Made by a program: the position numbers and the translations under genes | Notes under the pieces: generated by a model | What the model was told of the DNA's origin: nothing | Database searches by the model: none | Seen by the model: the letters and a program-made list of their open reading frames with translations, nothing else | In this document: one piece after another, positions 48,863 through 58,592 of the stretch | Layout of the letters: every line of letters starts with the position of its first letter | Position numbering within the stretch: the stretch's first letter is position 1 | From: Mimachlamys varia | Taxonomy: Eukaryota; Mollusca; Bivalvia; Pectinida; Pectinidae | Direction: 5' to 3' | Length of the DNA: 64,000 nucleotides | Assembly (NCBI GenBank): GCA_947623455.1 | Contig: OX392532.1 | Coordinates: 26,944,792 to 27,008,791 of the forward strand

Positions 48863-51800
48863 GGTATGGTGACATCACCCCGAAGACGCTACGCTAATTT
48901 GTTTGTTTTCCCTTGGTAATTAAGATGTTCTTTATCGCTGATGGGTATGGTGACATCACCCTTAAGATGACCAGTGGACGGATCGTCACCATATTTTATG
49001 CTGATTTGTTTGTTTTCCTTGGTAATCTAAGTGTTTCTTTATCACTATAGGGTATGGTGTCATCACCCCGGAGACGCCCGGCGGATGGATCGTCACCATA
49101 TTTTATGCTGATTTGTTTGTTTTCCTTGGTAATCTAAGTGTTTCTTTATCACTATAGGGTATGGTGTCATCACCCCGGAGACGCCCGGCGGATGGATCGT
49201 CACCATATTTTATGCTGATTTGTTTGTTTTCCTTGGTAATCTAAGTGTTTCTTTATCACTATAGGGTATGGTGTCATCACCCCGAAGACGCCCGGCGGAT
49301 GGATCGTCACCATATTTTATGCTGATTTGTTTGTTTTCCTTGGTAATCTAAGTGTTTCTTTATCACTATAGGGTACGGAGACATCACCCCGAAGACGCCC
49401 GGCGGACGTATCGCTACCATGTTTTATGCTGATTTGTTTGTTTTCCTTGGTAATCTAAGTGTTTCTTTATCACTATAGGGTATGGAGACATCACCCCAAA
49501 GACGCCCGGTGGACGGATCGTCACCATGTTTTATGCTAATTTGTTTGTTTTCCTTGGTAATCTAAGTGTTTCTTTATCACTATAGGGTATGGAGACATCA
49601 CCCCGAAGATGACCAGTGGACGTATCGCTACCATGTTTTATGCTAATTTGTTTGTTTTCCTTGGCAATCTAAGTGTTTCTTTATCACTATAGGGTATGGA
49701 GACATCACCCCGAAGACGCCCGGCGGACGTATCGCTACCATGTTTTATGCTAATTTGTTTGTTTTCCTTGGTAATCTAAGTGTTTCTTTATCACTATAGG
49801 GTATGGAGACATCACCCCAAAGACGCCCGGTGGACGGATCGTCACCATATTTTATGCTGATTTGTTTGTTTTCCTTGGTAATCTAAGTGTTTCTTTATCA
49901 CTATAGGGTACGGAGACATCACCCCGAAGACGCCCGGCGGACGTATCGCTACCATGTTTTATGCTGATTTGTTTGTTTTCCTTGGTAATCTAAGTGTTTC
50001 TTTATCACTATAGGGTATGGTGTCATCACCCCGGAGACGCCCGGCGGATGGATTGTCACCATATTTTATGCTGATTTGTTTGTTTTCCTTGGTAATCTAA
50101 GTGTTTCTTTATCACTATAGGGTATGGTGACATCACCCCGAAGATGACCAGTGGATGGATCGTCATCATATTTTATGCTGATTTGTTTGTTTTCCTTGGT
50201 AATTTAGTTGTTTCTTTATCACTATAGGGTATGGAGACATCACCCCGAAGATGACCAGTGGACGGATCGCTACCATGTTTTATGCTAATTTGTTTGTTTT
50301 CCTTGGCAATCTAAGTGTTTCTTTATCACTATAGGGTATGGAGACATCACCCCGAAGACGCCCGGCGGACGTATCGCTACCATGTTTTATGCTAATTTGT
50401 TTGTTTTCCTTGGTAATCTAAGTGTTTCTTTATCACGTATAGGGTATGGAGACATCACCCCAAAGACGCCCGGCGGACGTATCGCTACCATGTTTTATGC
50501 TAATTTGTTTGTTTTCCTTGGTAATCTAAGTGTTTCTTTATCACTATAGGGTATGGAGACATCACCCCGAAGATGACCAGTGGACGTATCGCTACCATGT
50601 TTTATGCTAATTTGTTTGTTTTCCTTGGTAATCTAAGTGTTTCTTTATCACTATAGGGTACGGAGACATCACCCCGAAGACGCCCGGCGGACGTATCGCT
50701 ACCATGTTTTATGCTGATTTGTTTGTTTTCCTTGGTAATCTAAGTGTTTGTTTATCACTATAGGGTATGGTGTCATCACCCCGGAGACGCCCGGCGGATG
50801 GATTGTCACCATATTTTATGCTGATTTGTTTGTTTTCCTTGGTAATCTAAGTGTTTCTTTATCACTATAGGGTATAGTGACATCACCCCGAAGATGACCA
50901 GTGGATGGATCGTCATCATATTTTATGCTGATTTGTTTGTTTTCCTTGGTAATTTAGTTGTTTCTTTATCACTATAGGGTATGGAGACATCACCCCGAAG
51001 ATGACCAGTGGACGGATCGCTACCATGTTTTATGCTAATTTGTTTGTTTTCCTTGGCAATCTAAGTGTTTCTTTATCACTATAGGGTATGGAGACATCAC
51101 CCCGAAGACGCCCGGCGGACGTATCGCTACCATGTTTTATGCTAATTTGTTTGTTTTCCTTGGTAATCTAAGTGTTTCTTTATCACGTATAGGGTATGGA
51201 GACATCACCCCAAAGACGCCCGGCGGACGTATCGCTACCATGTTTTATGCTAATTTGTTTGTTTTCCTTGGTAATCTAAGTGTTTCTTTATCACTATAGG
51301 GTATGGTGTCATCACCCCGAAGATGACCAGTGGACGTATCGCTACCATGTTTTATGCTAATTTGTTTGTTTTCCTTGGTAATCTAAGTGTTTCTTTATCA
51401 CTATAGGGTATGGAGACATCACCCCGAAGACGCCCGGCGGACGTATCGCTACCATGTTTTATGCTAATTTGTTTGTTTTCCTTGGTTATCTAAGTGTTTC
51501 TTTATCACTATAGGGTATGGAGACATCACCCCAAAGACGCCCGGTGGACGGATCGTCACCATGTTTTATGCTAATTTGTTTGTTTTCCTTGGTAATCTAA
51601 GTGTTTCTTTATCACTATAGGGTATGGAGACATCACCCCGAAGATGACCAGTGGACGTATCGCTACCATGTTTTATGCTAATTTGTTTGTTTTCCTTGGC
51701 AATCTAAGTGTTTCTTTATCACTATAGGGTATGGAGACATCACCCCGAAGATGACCAGTGGACGTATCGCTACCATGTTTTATGCTAATTTGTTTGTTTT

Positions 51801-51941
51801 CCTTGGTTATCTAAGTGTTTCTTTATCACTATAGGGTATGGTGTCATCACCCCGGAGACGCCCGGCGGACGGATTGCTACCATTTTTTATGCTAATTTGT
51901 TTGTTTTCCTTGGTAATCTAAGTGTTTCTTTATCACTATAG
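48863..51941 (+). repeat. 107-bp tandem array of the K2P filter exon's 5' end with its splice acceptor (29 copies)
   Basis: Units begin at 48863 (shortened, 81 bp), 48944, 49051, 49158 and so on every 107 bp (two of 108 bp) to 51835; the functional copy starts at 51942. Each unit has TTTCTTTATCACTATAG (pyrimidine tract and AG), GGGTATGGAGACATCACCCC encoding the filter GYGDITP, and codons to MFYA. It then leaves the gene's TM2 sequence for AATTTGTTTGTTTTCCTTGG, which recreates the intron end. The unit at 48944 has GATG instead of ATAG and lacks the acceptor. Reading through any copy gives about 35 residues, then TAG of the next acceptor. Two filter classes recur, GYGD and GYGV, plus PKTPGG or PKMTSG variants; the unit at 50871 reads GYSD. 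Units 49907-50656 are duplicated almost exactly at 50657-51406. Confidence 0.95.
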
Positions 51942-52969
51942 GGTACGGAGACATCACCCCGAAGACGCCCGGCGGACGTATCGCTACCATGTTTTATGCT
52001 ATGTTAGGAATCCCCCTGACACTACTTTGTCTAGCAAACCTCGGTAACGTCATGGCACAAACTTTTCGACAGTTATTTTACAGACTAGAGTTCAAGGTGG
52101 AAAATCTATTCTCGTACTTGAAAGGGCAATACATAATATCAAAGAATAACAGGCACGGACGTAGTCTTTTCAGCATAATTGGTAATTGTCACATGCCATG
52201 CAAAAACAGCAAAAGCAGTAAATCAGAAATTGAACTTGAAGAAAGACACGAAGGCAAATATCGAAAAATTGACAGCGAGTTCTGCCATGGTGTTCCTGAT
52301 GCCAGATTCCCTTGTGAATACTTAAAAGCACATAGCTCTTCAAAGTGTTTTGCCAGTCAAGACGACGTGTCGTGTGAGAATGAACATCTACGTTTTAACA
52401 CGACTGGCAGTATTGATTCTTCCTGTGATAGTATTGAAAAACAAAGTGTATCGAAGTCCTTCGATAGTCTAGACATTGGCCAGACGTACCAGGCCGGGAG
52501 GTGTCAAACGTTACAGCAAGGGAATCAGAGCACAGACAACACGGGGCCGAAAACAAAGTGTAAAAAACTAAAGCGTGGCCATAAAGGGATGTCGATGAAG
52601 CAGCGTAAGAAACTGGAGAAGGACGTACCAATATGGGTATGCCTAGTTGTCGTGATAGGCTACAACCTGCTAGGGAGTCTACTGTTTGGACTATGGGAGG
52701 AAGGCTGGGGATTTCTCACCGGGTTTTATTTTTGTTTTATCACGCTGTCGACCATTGGGTTCGGTGATGTTGTACCAGGACATAGCATAGAGTCATGGCA
52801 GAGTCAAGAAAAACAGGTTATATGTACAATATATCTCCTTGTCGGCATGGCCATGCTCGCCATGTGCTTTGATCTGATGCAGAGACAGATCAGAGAACGA
52901 GCAAAACACTGTGCCGTGTGGATTGGGCTTATTGATGAGTGTGACACTCCGGAGATAACAGCAGTATAG
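51942..52969 (+). CDS. K2P potassium channel, last coding exon
   Basis: Joined in phase 1 to 46700, this completes TIGYG (375-379) and gives a 718-residue channel. It encodes TM2 (about 388-416, MFYAMLGIPLTLLCLANLGN), a long cytosolic TM2-TM3 loop of about 180 residues, TM3 (605-626), the second pore with TIGFG (647-651), TM4 (about 668-692) and a short tail. The loop is Ser/Cys-rich and ends in a basic run (CKKLKRGHKG, MKQRKKLEK) just before TM3. TIGYG in pore 1 and TIGFG in pore 2 are the usual K2P filters. A long loop recalls TRESK-type channels, but I see no clear calcineurin docking motif. The C-terminus EITAV fits a class I PDZ ligand (Thr at -2, Val at 0). The start of the exon is the last copy of the array upstream. 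Stop TAG at 52967. Confidence 0.92.
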
Positions 52970-53207
52970 CAGCTTTGTATAATGTACTGTAAAGGTGAAG
53001 TTGTTCGCGGTGTTGAAATTTTCGCTTCTTTCGCTGACTAATTGATGAATGTGCCACACGGGAGATAGCAGCAGTATAGTATCTGTGTATAATGTAGTTT
53101 TACTGTAAAAGTGAAATCGTTCGCGGTGTGGAAATTTTCGCTTATTTCGCTCGGGAGATAACATCAATACAGCATCTGTGTATAATGTAGTTTTACTGTA
53201 AAAGTGA
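52931..53207 (+). repeat. Triplicated K2P CDS tail joined to MITE C heads
   Basis: The end of the coding sequence (ATTGATGAGTGTGACACTCC through the stop codon to TGTATAATGTA) plus a family C head recurs at 53041 (ATTGATGAATGTGCCACACG) and, shortened, at 53153 (GGGAGATAACATCAATACAG). The second copy still reads IDECATREIAAV-stop, against IDECDTPEITAV-stop in the gene. The extra copies lie after the stop codon and are presumably 3' UTR. Confidence 0.85.
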
Positions 53208-53411
53208 AATTGTTCGCGGTGTGGAATGTTAAGCTTATTTCGCTGGCATCAAATCGCCGCGAATATATTCACTCGCGAACGTATTTAACTCCACTCAAAC
53301 TCCACGGTGTATAAGTAAAAATGTCGCACGAAAATTTCCACATCGCAAACAGTTGGAGGCAGACTAGGCGAAAAATTCCATATGCGAAAATATTAGCTTT
53401 TACAGTAATTT
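53198..53411 (+). mobile_element. MITE family C with intact ends
   Basis: TACTGTAAAAG at the left and CTTTTACAGTA at the right are perfect 11-bp terminal inverted repeats. Inside are TTCGCGGTGTGG, CGCCGCGAATATATTCACTC and a GGCGAAAAATTCCATATGCG tail. This best defines the family. Confidence 0.8.
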
Positions 53412-54149
53412 CACTGGTGATTATTTTTTCATTTGTTTGTCTTGAAGTATGCTTTCGGGAAAATAGCAACATTAATTTTATCTAGCACTCATACAAAACA
53501 ATATCATGTACAAATTTGATGTACATAGATATGGAATGTGGCATGTTTTGTCATAGGTTGTTCACTCAAAAAACAAATTAAATCAAAGTACTGAAAGTAC
53601 TGAAGACACAAACGAATTGGACCAGTATATGTCCATAGTATATTATAGAAAATGATCTGAATCCTAGTTTATAGACAGGCGATTCAAATTAAGCACTAGG
53701 TACAGGGCAATTCAATATGGCAGAGGCATTTTTACCAAAACTTATTTTACTAAAAGGAATTAGTCCCTTTTTCCAAACTGTTTACAACCTTGGGTTTGTT
53801 TCAGTTTTCAGATCAAATAAGTGTTTGTGTTGTACTGTTTTATAGTTGTTTTCAATACGAAAACAACTATGAATTTCATTGGGATGACGTCACACAGTGA
53901 ATGATGACATCACGTCTTGGCACCTTCCGCTGCATAGACTTGCACAAGTCAAATATTTAAGAAATAATCACAGAATACCAAAATCAACCTGGGTGATTCC
54001 AGTAGCCAATTATTTTCAACAGTAGTGTTCTTTTCACTGCCTCCAGTCGTTCCCGACTAGTCATCCCTCCAAATGCTATTCAGTCTGCATTGCAACATTT
54101 ATTAGCAAATAGTTATAAGATTACATAATCACTATTTATAATTAAGAAA
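53412..54149. other. Non-coding stretch downstream of K2P
   Basis: Probably 3' UTR and intergenic sequence. It has one TGACGTCA palindrome at 53885-53892. No gene recognised. Confidence 0.4.
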
Positions 54150-54385
54150 GGGGCTGTGGTGGCCCTGGGGTTAATTAAGGTGTTCCAACATTCTACCACT
54201 AGCCCTCCACCTCTGGGTTGCGAGTTCAAATCCCACGTAGGGCAGTTGCCAGGTACAAGTACTAGTACTGACCATAGGTTGGTGGTTTTTCTCCGGGTAC
54301 TCAGGCTTTCCTCCACCTTCAAAACCTGGCACGTCCTTAAATGAACCTGGCTGTTAACAGGACGCAAAACAAAATAAACCAAACC
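54150..54385 (+). mobile_element. tRNA-derived SINE
   Basis: The tRNA-like head (GGGGCTGTGGTGGCCCTGGG to about 54243) has a B-box-like GAGTTCAAATCCC. A conserved central domain follows, TTTCTCCGGGTACTCAGGCT then TTCCTCCACC, of the type shared by many molluscan and other metazoan SINEs. It ends in GGCTGTTAACAGGACGCAAAACAAAATAAACCAAACC, an A-rich tail also seen at 3233-3298. The open frames of 89 and 62 codons are by-products. Confidence 0.8.
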
Positions 54386-54984
54386 AACTTAATTAAGATG
54401 CATATATAATGATGTTATTTTTAGAATTCATAAATTCAAATGAATGGCTATAACTTTGAAGAAACAAACAACATCAATACATGAACCATACACTTTATTT
54501 TCACATTTAGCAATAAATAACATCAAGTAACAGTTAAAATCAGAGTTTTGTTTTCATGTCGGAATCTGTCAATTTCTCAAGATCATCTCAAGAATGCAAA
54601 CATCTTTCATTATCTATTAATTTGTTCTAGTATGAAATTGGCAGATTATGTAACACTTTCCTGAATTGCTCCTAGTAATGTAAATATTAATTTTATATAA
54701 TGAAGTTTGCTGAAAAAGTTACAGTTGTGGATTTCTTAAACTGTCCATTTGGCATTTCTGTATTTCATTTTGTTGTCGCCCTCGAGCTCGAAGCTCTTTC
54801 TCAATGTGGTTCCATGGCTGTTGTCAACTTGTCACCTGTAAATTAAATGAAAATATTATTAATTGATACAGAAGACAAGACAGAAAAGACATGTTTCCAT
54901 TTAATTTCATATAGATTACCAGGTTTGTAATATAACGATGGTTTACATCATACAACATATCTGTCACATAATCTAGGTCGATGT
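54386..54984 (-). other. Possible 3' end of a small minus-strand transcript
   Basis: On the minus strand TTTAATTTACAG just above 54830 is a good acceptor and AATAAA near 54492 a good poly(A) signal. Reading in from that acceptor only a short coding end (DKLTTAMEPH-stop) is possible; longer frames need a second, weaker acceptor. Together with the CpG-rich donor region at 56.5 kb this could be a small gene, but I cannot name it. Confidence 0.2.
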
Positions 54985-55160
54985 AGATACTGAGTTTCAA
55001 CTGCTGCTGTACCGGTAACCGCATAAGAATTCATCTTGAATATTGCTGATATCAGTTATTACTTAATCTTAACTAAATCTATAAATATAATAAGTTATTA
55101 CTATTAGGCTTGATTTTCGCCTCAAGTTTTGCCGAAAGTTACGTATTTTGGGCCTTCAAA
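54985..55160 (-). mobile_element. Partial inverted copy of the 3352-3740 MITE
   Basis: CAACTGCTGCTGTACCGGTA, the AATAAGTTATTACTATTAGG segment, and GCCGAAAGTTACGTATTTTG with GGCC at the end are the reverse of 3352-3505. Confidence 0.75.
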
Positions 55161-56359
55161 AGAAAAATGCATTTACGATGAACCGGGTTGTCATAATCAC
55201 TTTTTGATCAGTCGATTTACACTTGCAGATTGCGACAATCGATTGTGTTTCATTCATTTTAATTGACCATCAGTAAAAAAAAAGTACTGATCGAACACGC
55301 CTTTTGTTTTTTCATTTGAATGCACCTAATGGGAGATCATTCCTATCAACATGTACATTTTTAAAAAGAAAACGGCGGACAAAAAACAGCCTGAACAGGT
55401 CTAAGACATTCAATCATCCAGGGGGAAAAATTTGCAAAAGTTAAAAGAACAGCGGCGAAGTTCACCATTGAACTGTCTTATTAAATATTACAACCCAAAT
55501 GTATTTGATATTAAGAAGTGGTTATATATTGTCAAAGTATGTTACTAGACCTAATATGTTACATGTTATTATTTGTTATCCTCAAGCTGCAGATGATTTC
55601 CTACAGAGAACGATACCACAACTAAAACAACAGCCATCAATTTCAGTTTATTTTTGTATTACAAAATTGTCCGAGATTACGACTAATATGTTATTAAAGA
55701 AATGTTATAACAGTTGTTCCTATTACATCAATACATTATGTTTTTTGTTGTTATAATTTTTTTTGCATAGCTTTTTAACTGAAATGAAATGGTGGACATA
55801 ATTTTGTCAAATTGTCATGCAACTGGATAAAAAAAATGAATCAAAAAGTTGTTCAAAACACACTGTAAAAGTGGGAATATATGATTTCCATTTCCTTTAA
55901 TATCTTTGGTTAAATTCAGCAATCAGTCGATAGATATACCACTTCCTTCATTTCTATTGCAAAATGTTGTTTAAGAGTTACTGCCCTTTGACCATCCGTG
56001 AAGAGGATCAAATTAAAACTGACAGCCACGGTAAAAGCGAAAACTTCCGATATGCATTCTGTAAAAGCATATAATCTATAGTTCTAAAAGGCTATCGTAA
56101 GTATACAGCAGTCCATTTGACATTTCGAAACTCAATAGAGTGGGAAATTAGGGCTAAAGTCGTTACGTTTTTAACTTGTAAACAAACAACAATCGTGTTA
56201 TGCGTACTGCACTGTGTATGCCGTCACCGTGATATTGACGGGACGCGCTTTTATACCAGGGTCTTTATATACAAACTTCACAAATCATATGCAAGTACAT
56301 ATTTTAAAGAACGACACATCTGACAGTCCGAGATCTAGGGTTACTTATCTTCCTTTTAT
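55161..56359. other. Non-coding stretch
   Basis: No supported gene. A minus-strand 35-codon frame at about 55350-55470 (MVNFAAVLLTFANFSPW...) looks hydrophobic but has no confirming context. Confidence 0.4.
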
Positions 56360-56660
56360 TTTGTTGACATAACTGAAAGATGGCGGACACAAAAGGATGC
56401 TGGATTGGTGATTTCAAATGTACAAAATAACAACGACATTCTGTTGAAACTTACAAAAAATCTATAACCTGTCTAGTAACATGAGACCGAGAAATTCAAC
56501 ACTTACGTTTCTAGATGTCGATGATGCAAAAGAGCTTGAGGGAAAGTAGATTTTTCTTCCGGGTCACAGGTAAACAGCAATATGGCGCCAGAGAAAAGCG
56601 GATAGGGGGATATCGTTCCGCGGGAAATGCAACGCGCACATGTGTTACGCAACCTCGATA
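56360..56660. promoter_or_regulatory. CpG-rich candidate promoter, possibly bidirectional
   Basis: This is the most CpG-rich patch of the 53-58 kb interval. It holds AAGATGGCGG (56378-56397, a YY1-type promoter/ATG element), an ETS-like CCGGAAG on the minus strand (near 56555-56561) and a minus-strand GTAAGTG donor (56506-56500). A minus-strand non-coding first exon of about 56507-56600 is plausible. On the plus strand MADTKGCWIGDFKCTK follows the YY1-like site but stops after 16 codons. Confidence 0.3.
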
Positions 56661-57254
56661 GAATAATTCCAAATTACATAACTCTGAACATGCAATTTGT
56701 AAATGATGTTCTATTGCTTTGTCATATATTTTACGAAACGAAAGCGTGACTTTTCAGTCAGCAAGAAAAGGAACTATTTTCTTTTGCGATTACATATGTT
56801 TGTGAAGTGGCAATGGTAGCTTGAGCCAAGACGAGAAAATGTAAAAAAGACAATCGTTGTCCTGTTCGCTTCAAAAATACTACGAACTAAAAGCTGATTT
56901 TTTTTGATAGAACAAATTTACTGAACATTTTTTTCTATCATGAAGTTGAACAAGTTTTAACATATATTTACTGCATAAAATAACGGAGTTACTGTAGAGC
57001 AATGTTGTGATTGGTCAAAACGAAGTGTCCGCCAGAGGGCATCGTAGATTTTGTCGCCTACCTCCCAGGGTAATACCAATGACTCAAACTTACGTTTGTG
57101 TCAAAAATCAATATTAATGAAAATGTAGCAATTTAAGGATGAATCTAACACACAAACACACATGTGTTGTCAAATTCTTGGAAAAAAGCTCAAGAGACAT
57201 GATGTCAAAAGCTGTTTTCAACATTCACGATGACTTTTTGACTCTTTGACATGA
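56661..57254. other. Non-coding stretch
   Basis: No gene or repeat recognised. Confidence 0.4.
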
Positions 57255-57455
57255 TTAAGATGAGTAACAAGAAACCTTGAGCACGGAATCCATGCTTGAG
57301 CATGAGAACGCTGTCATGAATAGGGGCCCTGGTCTTATCATCTTGTACTTCATTCGCGGTCTCCATGTAAATCTTTTCATTGTTCATTTTCCCTCTAGTT
57401 TAATCGATTTCGAGTTCGGATTATGGTTTAGTTGACGCCTCGGTAGGTATTCTCT
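57255..57455 (+). repeat. Dispersed repeat family A, composite copy 11
   Basis: The usual 5' part is replaced by CTTGAGCATGAGAACGCTGT and GTCATGAATAGGGGCCCTGG. It then continues as family A (TCTCCATGTAAATCTTTTCA, TTCGAGTTCGGATTATGGTT). The same replacement is seen at 58480-58592, so the two are copies of one composite. Confidence 0.65.
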
Positions 57456-57756
57456 GAACATTAATGCTATCCATGTATCGCTCCGTGTGAATCCTAAAGT
57501 GGTTAAAGTTTTTATATCAATTTTTCAACAGTATTGGTCGGTCGGTAGAGAGATGGGCTCTACGAATCGTCCGAAAAAAAATGCCAATCAATAAAGCTCG
57601 CTATCATGTGTGTGATGATGATACAATAAAGTCTGTGTCGTTAACATACTGTTTTCGTCTGATGTTATTTTTCAAGTGACCAGAGATTGTTTACATGAAA
57701 TTGTGCAAAGTATATACTGTGTACACATGAATTGTTCCGATGCCTGGTATACGAGT

Positions 57757-58045
57757 TTCATCTGGCCCTGACACCAGACTTAGACATTTTGACAGATAGA
57801 TGTCTGTTGTGGGTTCCTCTGGCCCTGACACCAGACCTAGACATTTTGACAGATAGATGTCTGTTGTGGGTTCCTCTGGCCCTGACACCAGACTTAGACA
57901 TTTTGACAGATAGATGTCTGGTGTGGGTTCCTCTGGTCCTAACACTAGACTTGGACTTTTTGACAGATAGATGTCTGGTAATCGAGTTTCCTCTGGCCCT
58001 AACACCAGATTTTGACATTTTGACAGATAGATGTCTGTTCGAGGT
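57757..58045. repeat. 57-bp minisatellite, about 5 copies
   Basis: The unit CCTCTGGCCCTGACACCAGA continues CTTAGACATTTTGACAGATA and GATGTCTGTTGTGGGTT. It holds an AGACAT...ATGTCT inverted repeat. The period is a multiple of three, so frames stay open on both strands (104 to 158 codons); none has domain content. Confidence 0.85.
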
Positions 58046-58239
58046 TGCTATGGTTACAAATACTAAGAATTTGAATATACGTGTTAGCTGTTTGTTAATA
58101 TGGATATCCACGAAAGTTTGTACAGTACCACAAAATGGCCTCAAACCACGAAGAGCATCACCAACGGATATTATACAGCATATAGTTTGGTCATTTTGGA
58201 TCCAGTAACACATATAAGAAATTTTTAGAGGTGACCAAG

Positions 58240-58592
58240 ATTCACAAGGCTGGTGTCGTTGATGAAGCAGAACCCCGAGTCAGTATAAATGAAATCGTTC
58301 TCATGCTCAAGCAAGGAATTTGTGCTCAACTCTGATTTCTTGTCTTAGCTATAGTTAGAATTTATTTAAAAACTCTTATTCTGTAAAAGTATTAAAGTAA
58401 AATGAAGATCCATGAAGCAGAATTAATACTAAATTCAACATTAACAATTAGCTTTCTGATCGTTGACATGTTTTAGGCGAGTTTCAGGAATCGTGCTTGA
58501 GTACAGGGAACCATGATTGAGCATGAGAACAGTTTCATGAATACAGGCCCTGGTCTTATTCTGTTGAACTTTTACATGGGTCTCCATGTATA
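58240..58592 (+). repeat. Family A fragments, composite copy 12
   Basis: A GCTGGTGTCGTTGATGAAGC fragment at 58249 is followed by an inverted CGTTCTCATGCTCAAGCAAG piece. A direct CATGATTGAGCATGAGAACA with the CCCTGGTCTTATTCTGTTGA block follows at 58507-58592. It looks like rearranged copies of the composite at 57255. Confidence 0.55.

Noticed and set aside
48863..51941. CRISPR array
   Set aside because: Regular 107-bp spacing without unique spacers, in an animal gene; the units are exon/intron duplications.
57691..58213. ORFs of 104, 151 and 158 codons on both strands
   Set aside because: All overlay the 57-bp tandem repeat, whose period is a multiple of three. Frames open on both strands at once are typical of this artefact.
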